Assembly (NCBI GenBank): GCA_016936695.1
Contig: JAFGXK010000114.1
Coordinates: 1 to 5,882, forward strand
From: Bacteroidales bacterium
GTDB taxonomy: Bacteria > Bacteroidota > Bacteroidia > Bacteroidales > VadinHA17
DNA: 5,882 bases
Reading direction: 5' to 3'
How positions within the stretch are numbered: the stretch's first letter is position 1; the number at the start of each line of letters is the position of its first letter. Position numbers and translations under genes: made by a program. Positions 1-5,882 of this stretch are shown piece by piece. Under the pieces are notes generated by a model. The model saw only the letters and a list, made by a program, of their open reading frames with translations. It was not told the origin of the DNA and made no database searches.

Positions 1-1179
1 CGAGGCTTTTGTAAGCATGTAGAGCATCAGCCCGGCCAGCCCTTTCGAGGTTACGGTGTTGATGGGCGATAATCCGCTGCCATCCTCAATGAAGAATCCT
101 GATGTGTCAGCTCCAGTGCCCTGAAGAAAACCGTACAGAACCTCAATCCCCGACCTTGTGGTCCCTTTTCCTTTGATTTGCAGGCCTATCTCCTTCAAAA
201 GATGTTCTGCATAAAGGTTGACGCTTTCGTGGTTAAGCACTTCAACTATTGATGCAAGGGGAGGGGATTCAACTTCATCCAGAAGAATCATTTCCGGGGC
301 GATAGCATTTTCAATCCGGTAGGTTGAAGGTGCCTGTCCGACCTCAATATCTGCAGAATCGAGCATACGGTCAAAAAGTCTTGCCATAAGAAGGGGAGGG
401 TCGGGAATCGAGGCTTTTAGTACGAAATCCTCCCTGTTTGCGGGTATGGAACCGGCAATCCATCCATAACTGCCATAGGGCGAGGAAAAAACATATCCCT
501 TGTCGGTGGTTCCATAGGAAATAAGCTGATTTGAGAGGTCATATCTGCAGATATCCGGCATAACGCCGGTAATCTCCGGAACTGACCCTGCCTCTGAGGT
601 TCTGAAATGGATATGGAAGGTGTTGTCGAACAATGACAAACCATAGACTCCTGCACCATAATAATTTCCGATATCTTCCCACAGCCAGCCGGATGGTACG
701 GGCTGGTAATCATACCTAGAGTCGTCACAAATTACTCTGCCGTTTATGGTTTTGATCCCAGACTCCTTAATCTTATGTATCCAGGTGGATAGGAAGCTGT
801 CGTAATGTTCACTGAAGTACGGAGAACCAAGGGAAGGATCGCCTCCTCCCTGTATGATTATGTCACCCGAAAGAACTCCCGTATTTTTATTTAGATTGCC
901 AGAATATCCCAGGAGAGTATGGAAGCTGTATTCAGGTCCAAGAAGTTCCAGTGCTGCTGCTGATGTTACGACTTTCAGAACAGATGCAGGAGTGAGACTT
1001 TCGCCTGAATTATATTCCCATACTGAAGTCCCGTCTTTCGTATTTAAAATGCATCCGGAAAATGAAGCGCCTGACATTACCGGGTTGGCCAGAAGGGATT
1101 TCAGTGCTCTTTCCTGACCGGAGACTGCTACAGAGAGCAAAATGAGAAGTAAAGTCTGGTATTTCTTTGATGTGATCAT
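1..1179 (-). CDS. dacB: PBP4-type D-alanyl-D-alanine carboxypeptidase/endopeptidase (peptidase S13), 3' end cut by window edge
   Basis: This is a periplasmic penicillin-binding protein that removes the terminal D-Ala from peptidoglycan stem peptides and cuts D-Ala-DAP cross-links. The frame is open for 393 codons from ATG at 1179 to base 1, with no stop reached, so the C-terminus lies outside the window. Residues 1-21 are a signal peptide (KK, then a Leu/Val-rich stretch, then AVSG before Q22). The nucleophile motif SxxK is S66-V-L-K69 in the context TPASVLK. GGGDPSLG (111-118) is typical of PBP4. About residues 90-290 would hold the inserted domains characteristic of PBP4. The second motif SxN is S319-V-N321, followed by LYAEHLLKEIG. 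The DGSGLSP motif is at 366-372. The third motif (KTG) should lie just beyond the edge. The start codon shares one base with the rlmN stop (TGATG), which supports this start and suggests translational coupling. The family assignment is firm; whether the physiological role is carboxypeptidase or endopeptidase cannot be read here. Confidence 0.93.
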   Translation of the reverse strand, partial: MITSKKYQTLLLILLSVAVSGQERALKSLLANPVMSGASFSGCILNTKDGTSVWEYNSGESLTPASVLKVVTSAAALELLGPEYSFHTLLGYSGNLNKNTGVLSGDIIIQGGGDPSLGSPYFSEHYDSFLSTWIHKIKESGIKTINGRVICDDSRYDYQPVPSGWLWEDIGNYYGAGVYGLSLFDNTFHIHFRTSEAGSVPEITGVMPDICRYDLSNQLISYGTTDKGYVFSSPYGSYGWIAGSIPANREDFVLKASIPDPPLLMARLFDRMLDSADIEVGQAPSTYRIENAIAPEMILLDEVESPPLASIVEVLNHESVNLYAEHLLKEIGLQIKGKGTTRSGIEVLYGFLQGTGADTSGFFIEDGSGLSPINTVTSKGLAGLMLYMLTKAS

Positions 1180-2204
1180 CAGGTTTTATTCTGTTTAAGC
1201 GTTGACAGGAGGCCACAGGCAGCATTTATATCGACTCCTCTGCTGGCTCTTATTGTTGCAATGATTCCCTTTGCATTGAGGGCATCGCGGAAAGCGACTG
1301 TTTCCTCCTCTCCAGGGCTTGAGAATTCTGATCCCGGAACAGGGTGAAACCTGATGATGTTAATCCTGCATTTGATGCCGTTCAGTATCCGCGCAAGCTC
1401 CCTGACATGCCTGGGAGTGTCATTAATTCCCTTGAAGAGTATGTATTCGAAAGAAACCCTTCTTTGTTTGTTGAAATCGAAGTTTCTAATGATGTTAAGG
1501 ACCTCCTCTACTGTGTTGGTCCTCTGAATCGGCATCAGTTTACTGCGTTCCTCATCGAACGGGGAATGAAGACTGACGGCAAGATGACAGCGGCTTTTTT
1601 CAAGGAACTCATTCAGCCTGTTCAGTATCCCTACTGTGCTTACAGTAATACGGGACGGGCTCCATCCATAACCCCAGTCACTTGTAAGGATATCAAGACT
1701 TCTTAACACTTCATTCAGGTTATCAAGGGGTTCTCCCATTCCCATATACACCATATTAGTAATCTGTCTGTATTCAGGAAGGCTGCGGAACTGGTTGAGA
1801 ATCTCATTTGAGGACAGGTTTCCCTGGAATCCCTGCTTACCTGTCATGCAGAACACACATCCCATTTTGCATCCGGCTTGTGAGGAAACGCAGATAGTAG
1901 CTCTGTCTTTTTCAGGGATGAAAGCAGTTTCTATAAACTTGCCGTTCAGAACACTGTAAAGGTATTTTTTAGTTCCGTCGGAACTGACTGAAGTCTGCAG
2001 CGGTTCGGCTAATCCCATCTCATAATACTCCAAAAGCACCTCTCTCATTTTTATTGAGAGGTTTGTCATTTCACTAATTGACCTGATCTTTTTCCGGTAC
2101 AGCCAGTCCGCGATTTGCCTTGCAGCAAATCCAGGCATTCCGACCCGCTTTGCAACAGCAATAAGTTCGTCTAATGTCTTTCCGTATAGTTTTTCCTTTT
2201 GCAT
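1179..2204 (-). CDS. rlmN: Dual-specificity 23S rRNA/tRNA adenine-C2 methyltransferase RlmN (radical SAM)
   Basis: RlmN is a cytoplasmic radical-SAM enzyme that methylates C2 of A2503 in 23S rRNA and of A37 in a subset of tRNAs. The protein has 341 residues, within the family range though shorter than the E. coli protein. Residues 1 to about 85 form the N-terminal accessory domain. The [4Fe-4S] cluster motif CxxxCxxC is C112, C116, C119, followed by MTGKQGF. C105, seven residues before the cluster, and C330 in the C-terminal segment RGVDINAACG match the two catalytic cysteines of E. coli RlmN (C118 and C355). Retaining both points to RlmN or the closely related Cfr; the housekeeping context and the CVSSQAGC and MGMGEPL (154-160) segments favour RlmN. 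AVSLHSP (209-215) and IIRFHPVPG (283-291) are further family blocks. The ATG at 2204 has no clear Shine-Dalgarno sequence. The gene follows the hydrolase gene by 78 bp and its TGA stop overlaps the ATG of dacB by one base. Confidence 0.97.
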   Translation of the reverse strand: MQKEKLYGKTLDELIAVAKRVGMPGFAARQIADWLYRKKIRSISEMTNLSIKMREVLLEYYEMGLAEPLQTSVSSDGTKKYLYSVLNGKFIETAFIPEKDRATICVSSQAGCKMGCVFCMTGKQGFQGNLSSNEILNQFRSLPEYRQITNMVYMGMGEPLDNLNEVLRSLDILTSDWGYGWSPSRITVSTVGILNRLNEFLEKSRCHLAVSLHSPFDEERSKLMPIQRTNTVEEVLNIIRNFDFNKQRRVSFEYILFKGINDTPRHVRELARILNGIKCRINIIRFHPVPGSEFSSPGEEETVAFRDALNAKGIIATIRASRGVDINAACGLLSTLKQNKT

Positions 2205-2282
2205 TATGGTGCCTGATGGCTGATCTGGTCTGATTGCCTGGTATATTTATTTTCAGAAAGGTTCCGGTCCTTTGTGTTATTT

Positions 2283-3374
2283 TCAGTTGAATCCGTATGC
2301 TGCCCTTTTAAGGTCACTTACAGACCTGAAGGGTTTGGGCGGTTTCAGGTAAAGGTTCAGGTGATTATAAATTTTCATACGGATTTCCCTGGCCTCCCTG
2401 TAATCCATTCTGTCGAATGAATGTCCGCCCGGCAGATCGTTAAATATCTCATATGAGAAGTTCTTCTTTCCATCTGCTTTTAAGGATTTGATAAGATGTT
2501 CAACTTCAAGAACATTGACGTCCTCATCGATAGTGTTTGTATGGATCAGCAAAGGGGTGTTCTGATAACTTGATGTTTGCCATGCAGGTGATCTTTTCCG
2601 GTACTCTGCGACGTTCTGGTCGGCAGGTAAGCCGATTGCCGCCTGTTCCGAAAAGAGGTCCCTGTATTCCTGGTCTTTATATCCCATCCGTGCTATCAGG
2701 TCGCTTACTGGTACTCCTGCGAAGGCAACCTTGTAATTCTCGGGATATTCAAAAATATTCAAAAGAGCGATATATCCTCCGTGACTCCAGCCGACGATTC
2801 CTACCCGGTCGCTGTCGACAATGGAATAATTTTCAATCATATATCGTCTGCTGGCATCAACATCCTGCACTTCCAGGCCTCCGTAATCGATCCTGTTGTA
2901 CATTGCCGCACCATATCCGGTAGAACCCCTGTATTCAGCTGCAGTGATAATGTAGCCCTGGCTGATCATCTCCCTGATTATATGTGTGTAATAAGTGTCA
3001 AAATCAGCATGAACACCTCCATGGGGGAATACGAGCAGGGGATATTTTTTTCCCGGATCAGCGTCTTTCGGAATGAAAACATAGTTCCAGAATTTTACAG
3101 GATTCCCTGCGCCCTGGGCAGCGGGATTTGCCTCCTTGGCAAGGGGCGGACCTGTTATATACACCTTGTCGACGAAGGCAATATCACCCACCTTATTGTA
3201 CCAGTAAACGTCATCAATCTTTTTTTCAAGGACATCTAGCCTGTGGTCCAGGTCTTCAAAATTTGCGCCGACCTGTTTTATGGCATTCATCAGCTCTGTG
3301 TGTCCCGGTTGGGCTGAAAGCCAGTGAGGAAGGAGTATCATCAAAATGATGGTAATGACCGGTAATTTTTTCAT
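2283..3374 (-). CDS. Secreted alpha/beta hydrolase, prolyl oligopeptidase (S9)-like, substrate unknown
   Basis: This is an exported serine hydrolase of 363 residues with the catalytic domain of the S9/prolyl oligopeptidase superfamily but no beta-propeller. Residues 1-21 are a signal peptide (MKK, hydrophobic core, LSA before Q22), so it acts in the periplasm or outside the cell. Residues about 27-60 are charged and probably helical, and are not part of the usual hydrolase fold. The alpha/beta domain starts near 95. HGG (118-120) fits the oxyanion region, EYRGSTGYG (147-155) is a typical S9 block, and the nucleophile elbow GWSHGG places Ser at 197. The likely acid is D283 in HTNTIDEDV, where most relatives have HGxxDxxV, and the likely base is H318 in LPGGHSF. 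The triad therefore looks intact. It lies between dapF (80 bp upstream) and rlmN (78 bp downstream), neither of which indicates its substrate. A peptidase, acyl-peptide hydrolase or carbohydrate-ester esterase would all fit. The superfamily is secure but the specific function is not. Confidence 0.88.
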   Translation of the reverse strand: MKKLPVITIILMILLPHWLSAQPGHTELMNAIKQVGANFEDLDHRLDVLEKKIDDVYWYNKVGDIAFVDKVYITGPPLAKEANPAAQGAGNPVKFWNYVFIPKDADPGKKYPLLVFPHGGVHADFDTYYTHIIREMISQGYIITAAEYRGSTGYGAAMYNRIDYGGLEVQDVDASRRYMIENYSIVDSDRVGIVGWSHGGYIALLNIFEYPENYKVAFAGVPVSDLIARMGYKDQEYRDLFSEQAAIGLPADQNVAEYRKRSPAWQTSSYQNTPLLIHTNTIDEDVNVLEVEHLIKSLKADGKKNFSYEIFNDLPGGHSFDRMDYREAREIRMKIYNHLNLYLKPPKPFRSVSDLKRAAYGFN

Positions 3375-3454
3375 TGTGATGTGATTTTATGTATCTGGAT
3401 CATTTTAAGCTGAACCGGAAATAAGAAAGAGGTAATATAATCAAAATCTCAATA

Positions 3455-4231
3455 TCAGATTTCAACTGTTCCTTCGAAAACGAAAGTGGCCGGGCCACAC
3501 AACTTTATTTCTGTAATCAGATCAGACCTGATTTCAAATTCAACTTTTAGTTCACCTCCCCTGGTCCTTACATTTACCGGAGCACTGACAAAATGACCTG
3601 ACAATACCGAAGCAATGGCAGATGCTGTAACCCCTGTACCGCACGATAATGTCTCGTCCTCGACTCCCCGTTCAAAAGTTCTGACAAAGATCCCATCTTT
3701 TTGAATTTCAACGAAATTCACATTGGTCCCTCCGGGTTTAAACTCATCTGACCACCGGATCTTTCTTCCTTCAGAAAATACATCAAGGTTGTCCAGGTCA
3801 CTTGTGAACACAACATAATGGGGAGAGCCAGTGTTTATGAAATAATTGCCGGATATCTTGCTTGTGTTCTTCACATCACTCATTGTCAGCCGTATAATAT
3901 TGTTTTCCGAAAGTGCTTCATGTATTCCGTCGGGGGCCATGAAGCGCTGGCTGGTTCCGGCAATACCATGTTTAAGGGCAAACGCGGCAGCACATCTGCC
4001 GCCGTTTCCGCACATCGTTCCCCTGAAGCCGTCGGAATTAAAATAAATCATCTCATAATCATATCCATCCAAAGCGCCGATAAGTATCAGTCCGTCAGCA
4101 CCAATGCCGAATCTCCTGTCGCAAAGGCGGTTTATTAATGCGGAGTTTCCGGGATTAAAAACGCTGTTACGATTGTCTATGATAATGAAATCGTTGCCAG
4201 TTCCCTGGTATTTGTTAAAAGCTGTTACCAT
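3455..4231 (-). CDS. dapF: Diaminopimelate epimerase
   Basis: DapF is a cytoplasmic, cofactor-independent epimerase that converts LL-diaminopimelate to meso-diaminopimelate, the precursor of lysine and of DAP-type peptidoglycan. At 258 residues it is slightly shorter than E. coli DapF but complete. The N-terminus KYQGTGNDFIIID (7-19) is the family signature, and N13 is the expected substrate contact. The first catalytic cysteine is C74 in MCGNGGRC, preceded by FNSDG (64-68). The second is C197 in the sequence ETLSCGTG (193-200), preceded by ERG (187-189). TGSPH (134-138) and GGTNVNFVE (167-175) are further conserved blocks. The two-cysteine acid/base pair is thus intact. The ATG at 4231 puts the signature at the usual distance from the N-terminus. 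It is the first gene of the leftward cluster and is divergent from htrA. An epimerase from this two-cysteine fold family with another substrate is unlikely given the full motif set. Confidence 0.97.
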   Translation of the reverse strand: MVTAFNKYQGTGNDFIIIDNRNSVFNPGNSALINRLCDRRFGIGADGLILIGALDGYDYEMIYFNSDGFRGTMCGNGGRCAAAFALKHGIAGTSQRFMAPDGIHEALSENNIIRLTMSDVKNTSKISGNYFINTGSPHYVVFTSDLDNLDVFSEGRKIRWSDEFKPGGTNVNFVEIQKDGIFVRTFERGVEDETLSCGTGVTASAIASVLSGHFVSAPVNVRTRGGELKVEFEIRSDLITEIKLCGPATFVFEGTVEI

Positions 4232-4234
4232 CAG

Positions 4235-4256
4235 TGTTAAATAGTTGTTAAATATT
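4235..4256. repeat. Two tandem 11-bp units (TGTTAAATAGT / TGTTAAATATT)
   Basis: Two adjacent units differ at one base in eleven; the first nine bases, TGTTAAATA, are identical. The repeat ends four bases before the dapF start codon, so it would fall in the dapF leader. A period of 11 bp is close to one helical turn, which could suit a protein binding on one face of the DNA, but it could be simple AT-rich duplication. Confidence 0.5.
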
Positions 4257-4286
4257 TGTCAGTCATTAATAAACAACGTAAAAATG

Positions 4287-4299
4287 CACAAACTTTGTG
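4287..4299. repeat. 13-bp perfect palindrome CACAAA-C-TTTGTG
   Basis: Six bases on each side of a central C at 4293 are exactly complementary (CACAAACTTTGTG). The site lies 55 bp before the dapF start and downstream of the minus-strand candidate -7 box. Its size and symmetry would suit a dimeric DNA-binding protein; operator function is inference only. Confidence 0.4.
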
Positions 4300-4323
4300 A
4301 ACAGAAACGACTGGAAATGGTTA

Positions 4324-4331
4324 CAAATATA
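4324..4331 (-). promoter_or_regulatory. dapF: Candidate -7 box (TATATTTG on the minus strand) of the dapF promoter
   Basis: On the minus strand this reads TATATTTG, a full match to TAnnTTTG, 92 bp before the dapF start. As with its opposed partner, no good -33 TTTG is found at the usual distance. A chance match in AT-rich sequence is possible. Confidence 0.28.
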
Positions 4332-4351
4332 TGAATCTTTTATAAAGGCAT

Positions 4352-4359
4352 TATATTTG
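4352..4359 (+). promoter_or_regulatory. htrA: Candidate -7 box (TATATTTG) of the htrA promoter
   Basis: TATATTTG matches the Bacteroidota primary sigma factor -7 consensus TAnnTTTG at all fixed positions and lies 50 bp before the htrA ATG. The expected TTTG or TTG about 17-23 bp upstream is not present, so the match rests on one element in AT-rich DNA. Confidence 0.35.
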
Positions 4360-4409
4360 AATCAGGATACCAGAAATTAGATAAAGTTTAACCATAATAC
4401 ACGATAGTT

Positions 4410-5879
4410 ATGAAAATGAAATATTTGTTTGGTAGTTTGCTAATGGCAGTACTTGGTGCAGCTATTGCTTTATTTGCATATACCAGGATAATTGACAGGC
4501 CGGACTCGGTTCAGACACGGGAGAGTACGCGGCAGGCAGAAAGGAATACCGAGGCGTTGCTTACTTCGCTTTCGATGCAGGAAGGTCAGGTTGATTTCAC
4601 ATATGCGGCCGAGATGACGGTTCATGGGGTTGTACATGTACGTACCAAAAGTATGGTCTCCCCGCAGGCTTCCAATCCCTTCTGGGAGTATTTTTATGGT
4701 GACCGCTACACTCCGCGTCCCAGGGAAGTAAAGGGATATGGGTCAGGCGTCATTATTTCTGAAGACGGATATATTATTACCAACGACCATGTAATAGACG
4801 ACGCCGAGAACGTTGAGGTAAGGCTGAATGACAAGAGGGTGTTTGAAGCAAGGATAATAGGTAAGGATCCCAGTACTGACATTGCCCTGCTTAAGATTGA
4901 GGCCAAAGGTCTGCCCTTCATAAAGTACGGTGATTCTGACAAGCTCAGGCTTGGTGAGTGGGTTCTTGCCGTGGGTAACCCTTTCTCGACCAGTGAGCTG
5001 GATCTAACCTCGACTGTTACAGCCGGAATTGTAAGTGCGAAAGGGAGAAACCTCAATATACTTGACAGCGAGCTCAGAATCGAATCATTTATTCAGACTG
5101 ATGCGGCTCTCAACATGGGAAACAGCGGAGGCGCACTTGTTGATACCAAGGGATTGCTGGTCGGAATTACATCTGCAATTGTATCTCCCAGCGGGGCTTA
5201 TGCGGGCAATTCTTTTGCCATTCCTGTAACCCTAGTTAAGAAGGTAGTGGAGGATCTTAAGCAGTACGGGGAAGTACAGAGAGCAATAATAGGAGTCAAC
5301 ATTACGGAAGTGACTCAGGAAGACGCTGAGAAACTGAAACTCTCCGAAGTCAAGGGAGCACGGATATCAGGAATTGTTCCTGACGGCGCCGCCGAAGCTG
5401 CCGGCCTGAAGGAAAATGATATAATAATCAGGTTTGAAGGCAAGGATGTCAATTCCCCTTCCGAACTTCAGGAGCATGTCAGCCGCAAGCGGCCCGGTGA
5501 AAAGGCAAATGTCACTTACATAAGGAATGGCAGGGAGTTTACGGTACCTGTGACAATGAAGAATGTAGCAGGAAATACCAATATTGTAACACCAGGTATG
5601 GGAGCAGGTCCTGTAGTTTACGGTGCCCGTCTGGAGCCACTGGAGCCGGGCGACATGAAAAAATTTGATATTGATCATGGGGTGAAGGTCACCGAAGTCA
5701 ATGATGGCAGGTTCAGGGACCTCGGGATAAAGAAAGACTATATAATCCTGAGTGTGAACGGAAAGAGAGTAAAATCAGCTTCAGATGTACGCCAGGCAAC
5801 CTCCGACGGGAAGGAGTTGAGATCTATCGAAGGTATACAATCGAATGGCACCATGTTTAGCTACTCATTCAGGAATTAA
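4410..5879 (+). CDS. htrA: HtrA/DegP/DegQ-family periplasmic serine protease with two PDZ domains
   Basis: This is an envelope quality-control protease/chaperone of the Do (S1C) family that degrades misfolded exported proteins. The protein has 489 residues and is complete. The hydrophobic segment at about 5-24, after MKMK, is an export signal; no clear AxA site follows, so it may remain as an N-terminal membrane anchor. The protease domain spans about 65-285, with catalytic triad H127 (TNDHVI), D157 (STDIALLKI) and S239 (GNSGGAL). GSGVIIS (111-117) and the oxyanion/activation-loop blocks are present. The first PDZ domain is at about 290-383, with RAIIGV (291-296) as carboxylate-binding loop. 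The second is at about 403-489; it is recognisable from GVKVTEV and DYIILSVNGKRV but is more diverged. The first of two in-frame ATGs (4410 and 4416) is chosen because it adds the positive MK pair. The gene is divergent from dapF across a 178-bp region. Whether it is DegP-like, DegQ-like or DegS-like cannot be settled by motifs, although two PDZ domains argue against DegS. Confidence 0.95.
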   Translation: MKMKYLFGSLLMAVLGAAIALFAYTRIIDRPDSVQTRESTRQAERNTEALLTSLSMQEGQVDFTYAAEMTVHGVVHVRTKSMVSPQASNPFWEYFYGDRYTPRPREVKGYGSGVIISEDGYIITNDHVIDDAENVEVRLNDKRVFEARIIGKDPSTDIALLKIEAKGLPFIKYGDSDKLRLGEWVLAVGNPFSTSELDLTSTVTAGIVSAKGRNLNILDSELRIESFIQTDAALNMGNSGGALVDTKGLLVGITSAIVSPSGAYAGNSFAIPVTLVKKVVEDLKQYGEVQRAIIGVNITEVTQEDAEKLKLSEVKGARISGIVPDGAAEAAGLKENDIIIRFEGKDVNSPSELQEHVSRKRPGEKANVTYIRNGREFTVPVTMKNVAGNTNIVTPGMGAGPVVYGARLEPLEPGDMKKFDIDHGVKVTEVNDGRFRDLGIKKDYIILSVNGKRVKSASDVRQATSDGKELRSIEGIQSNGTMFSYSFRN

Positions 5880-5882
5880 TTA

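Larger units (their letters stand above)
4232..4409. promoter_or_regulatory. Divergent dapF/htrA intergenic region
   Basis: This 178-bp AT-rich region separates the start codons of dapF (minus) and htrA (plus), so promoters for both genes are expected here. No small gene or structured RNA is evident. It contains two opposed TATATTTG boxes, a 13-bp palindrome and an 11-bp tandem repeat, listed separately. No Shine-Dalgarno sequence precedes either start, which is common in Bacteroidota. That promoters exist here follows from the gene orientation; their exact sites are inference. Confidence 0.7.

Noticed and set aside
1344..1706. 120-codon open frame on the plus strand
   Set aside because: It is antisense to the RlmN coding region; the translation is a shadow of the conserved radical-SAM sequence.
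1179..2204. Cfr-type antibiotic resistance methyltransferase instead of RlmN
   Set aside because: Cfr and RlmN share the cysteine set, but the sequence blocks, housekeeping neighbours and absence of mobile-element context favour RlmN.
2207..2240. Three CTGAT units and two GCCTG units before rlmN
   Set aside because: The units are only five bases long with uneven spacing and fit no known element; chance recurrence is the simplest reading.
2257..2273. Small hairpin AAAGG-7 nt-CCTTT just after the hydrolase stop, as a possible terminator
   Set aside because: The stem is only 5 bp with two G-C pairs and no T-run follows on the minus strand, so it does not qualify as an intrinsic terminator.
2781..3239. 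152-codon open frame on the plus strand
   Set aside because: It lies wholly antisense within the hydrolase gene, whose motifs are clear, and its translation shows no recognisable domain or proper start context.
3416..3445. Possible minus-strand promoter for the hydrolase gene: TTTG (3442-3445), 18-bp spacer, TATTTCCG (3416-3423)
   Set aside because: The -33 part fits, but the second box matches TAnnTTTG at only four of six fixed positions, which is too weak to annotate in AT-rich DNA.
4706..5056. 116-codon open frame on the minus strand inside htrA
   Set aside because: It is antisense to the protease domain including the catalytic His and Asp codons, with a low-complexity Ser/Leu-rich translation and no family resemblance.

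Overview
The window carries five protein-coding genes and reads as ordinary chromosomal DNA of a member of the Bacteroidota, probably a Bacteroidales-like relative. That placement is an inference from several signs. The start sites mostly lack Shine-Dalgarno sequences. The only recognisable promoter elements look like the Bacteroidota -7 box (TAnnTTTG). RlmN and the HtrA protease have sequence styles typical of that phylum, such as the 'IIRFHPVPG' segment of RlmN and the form of the second PDZ domain of HtrA. No species can be named from the sequence alone.

Layout: four genes lie on the minus strand and read leftward from about 4231 to the left edge, in the order dapF (diaminopimelate epimerase), a secreted S9-type alpha/beta hydrolase of unknown substrate, rlmN (23S rRNA/tRNA adenine C2-methyltransferase) and dacB (PBP4-type D-Ala-D-Ala carboxypeptidase/endopeptidase, cut off by the window edge before its last catalytic motif). 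The gaps are 80 bp and 78 bp, and then rlmN and dacB overlap by one base (TGATG). The four may form one leftward transcription unit; rlmN-dacB is the firmest pair. On the plus strand an HtrA/DegP-family periplasmic serine protease (4410-5879) is transcribed divergently from dapF and ends three bases before the right edge.

The 178-bp AT-rich region between dapF and htrA is the only intergenic region of note. It contains a pair of perfectly inverted TATATTTG boxes that fit divergent -7 elements, a 13-bp perfect palindrome, and an 11-bp unit repeated in tandem just before dapF.

Functionally, three of the five genes concern the cell envelope. DapF makes meso-diaminopimelate for peptidoglycan and lysine, PBP4 trims or cleaves DAP-type peptide cross-links in the periplasm, and HtrA controls the quality of envelope proteins. 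RlmN is a translation-fidelity housekeeping enzyme and the hydrolase is an exported enzyme without a clear partner here. I found no mobile element, CRISPR array, RNA gene, toxin-antitoxin or defence module, and nothing that I can honestly present as a previously undescribed system.
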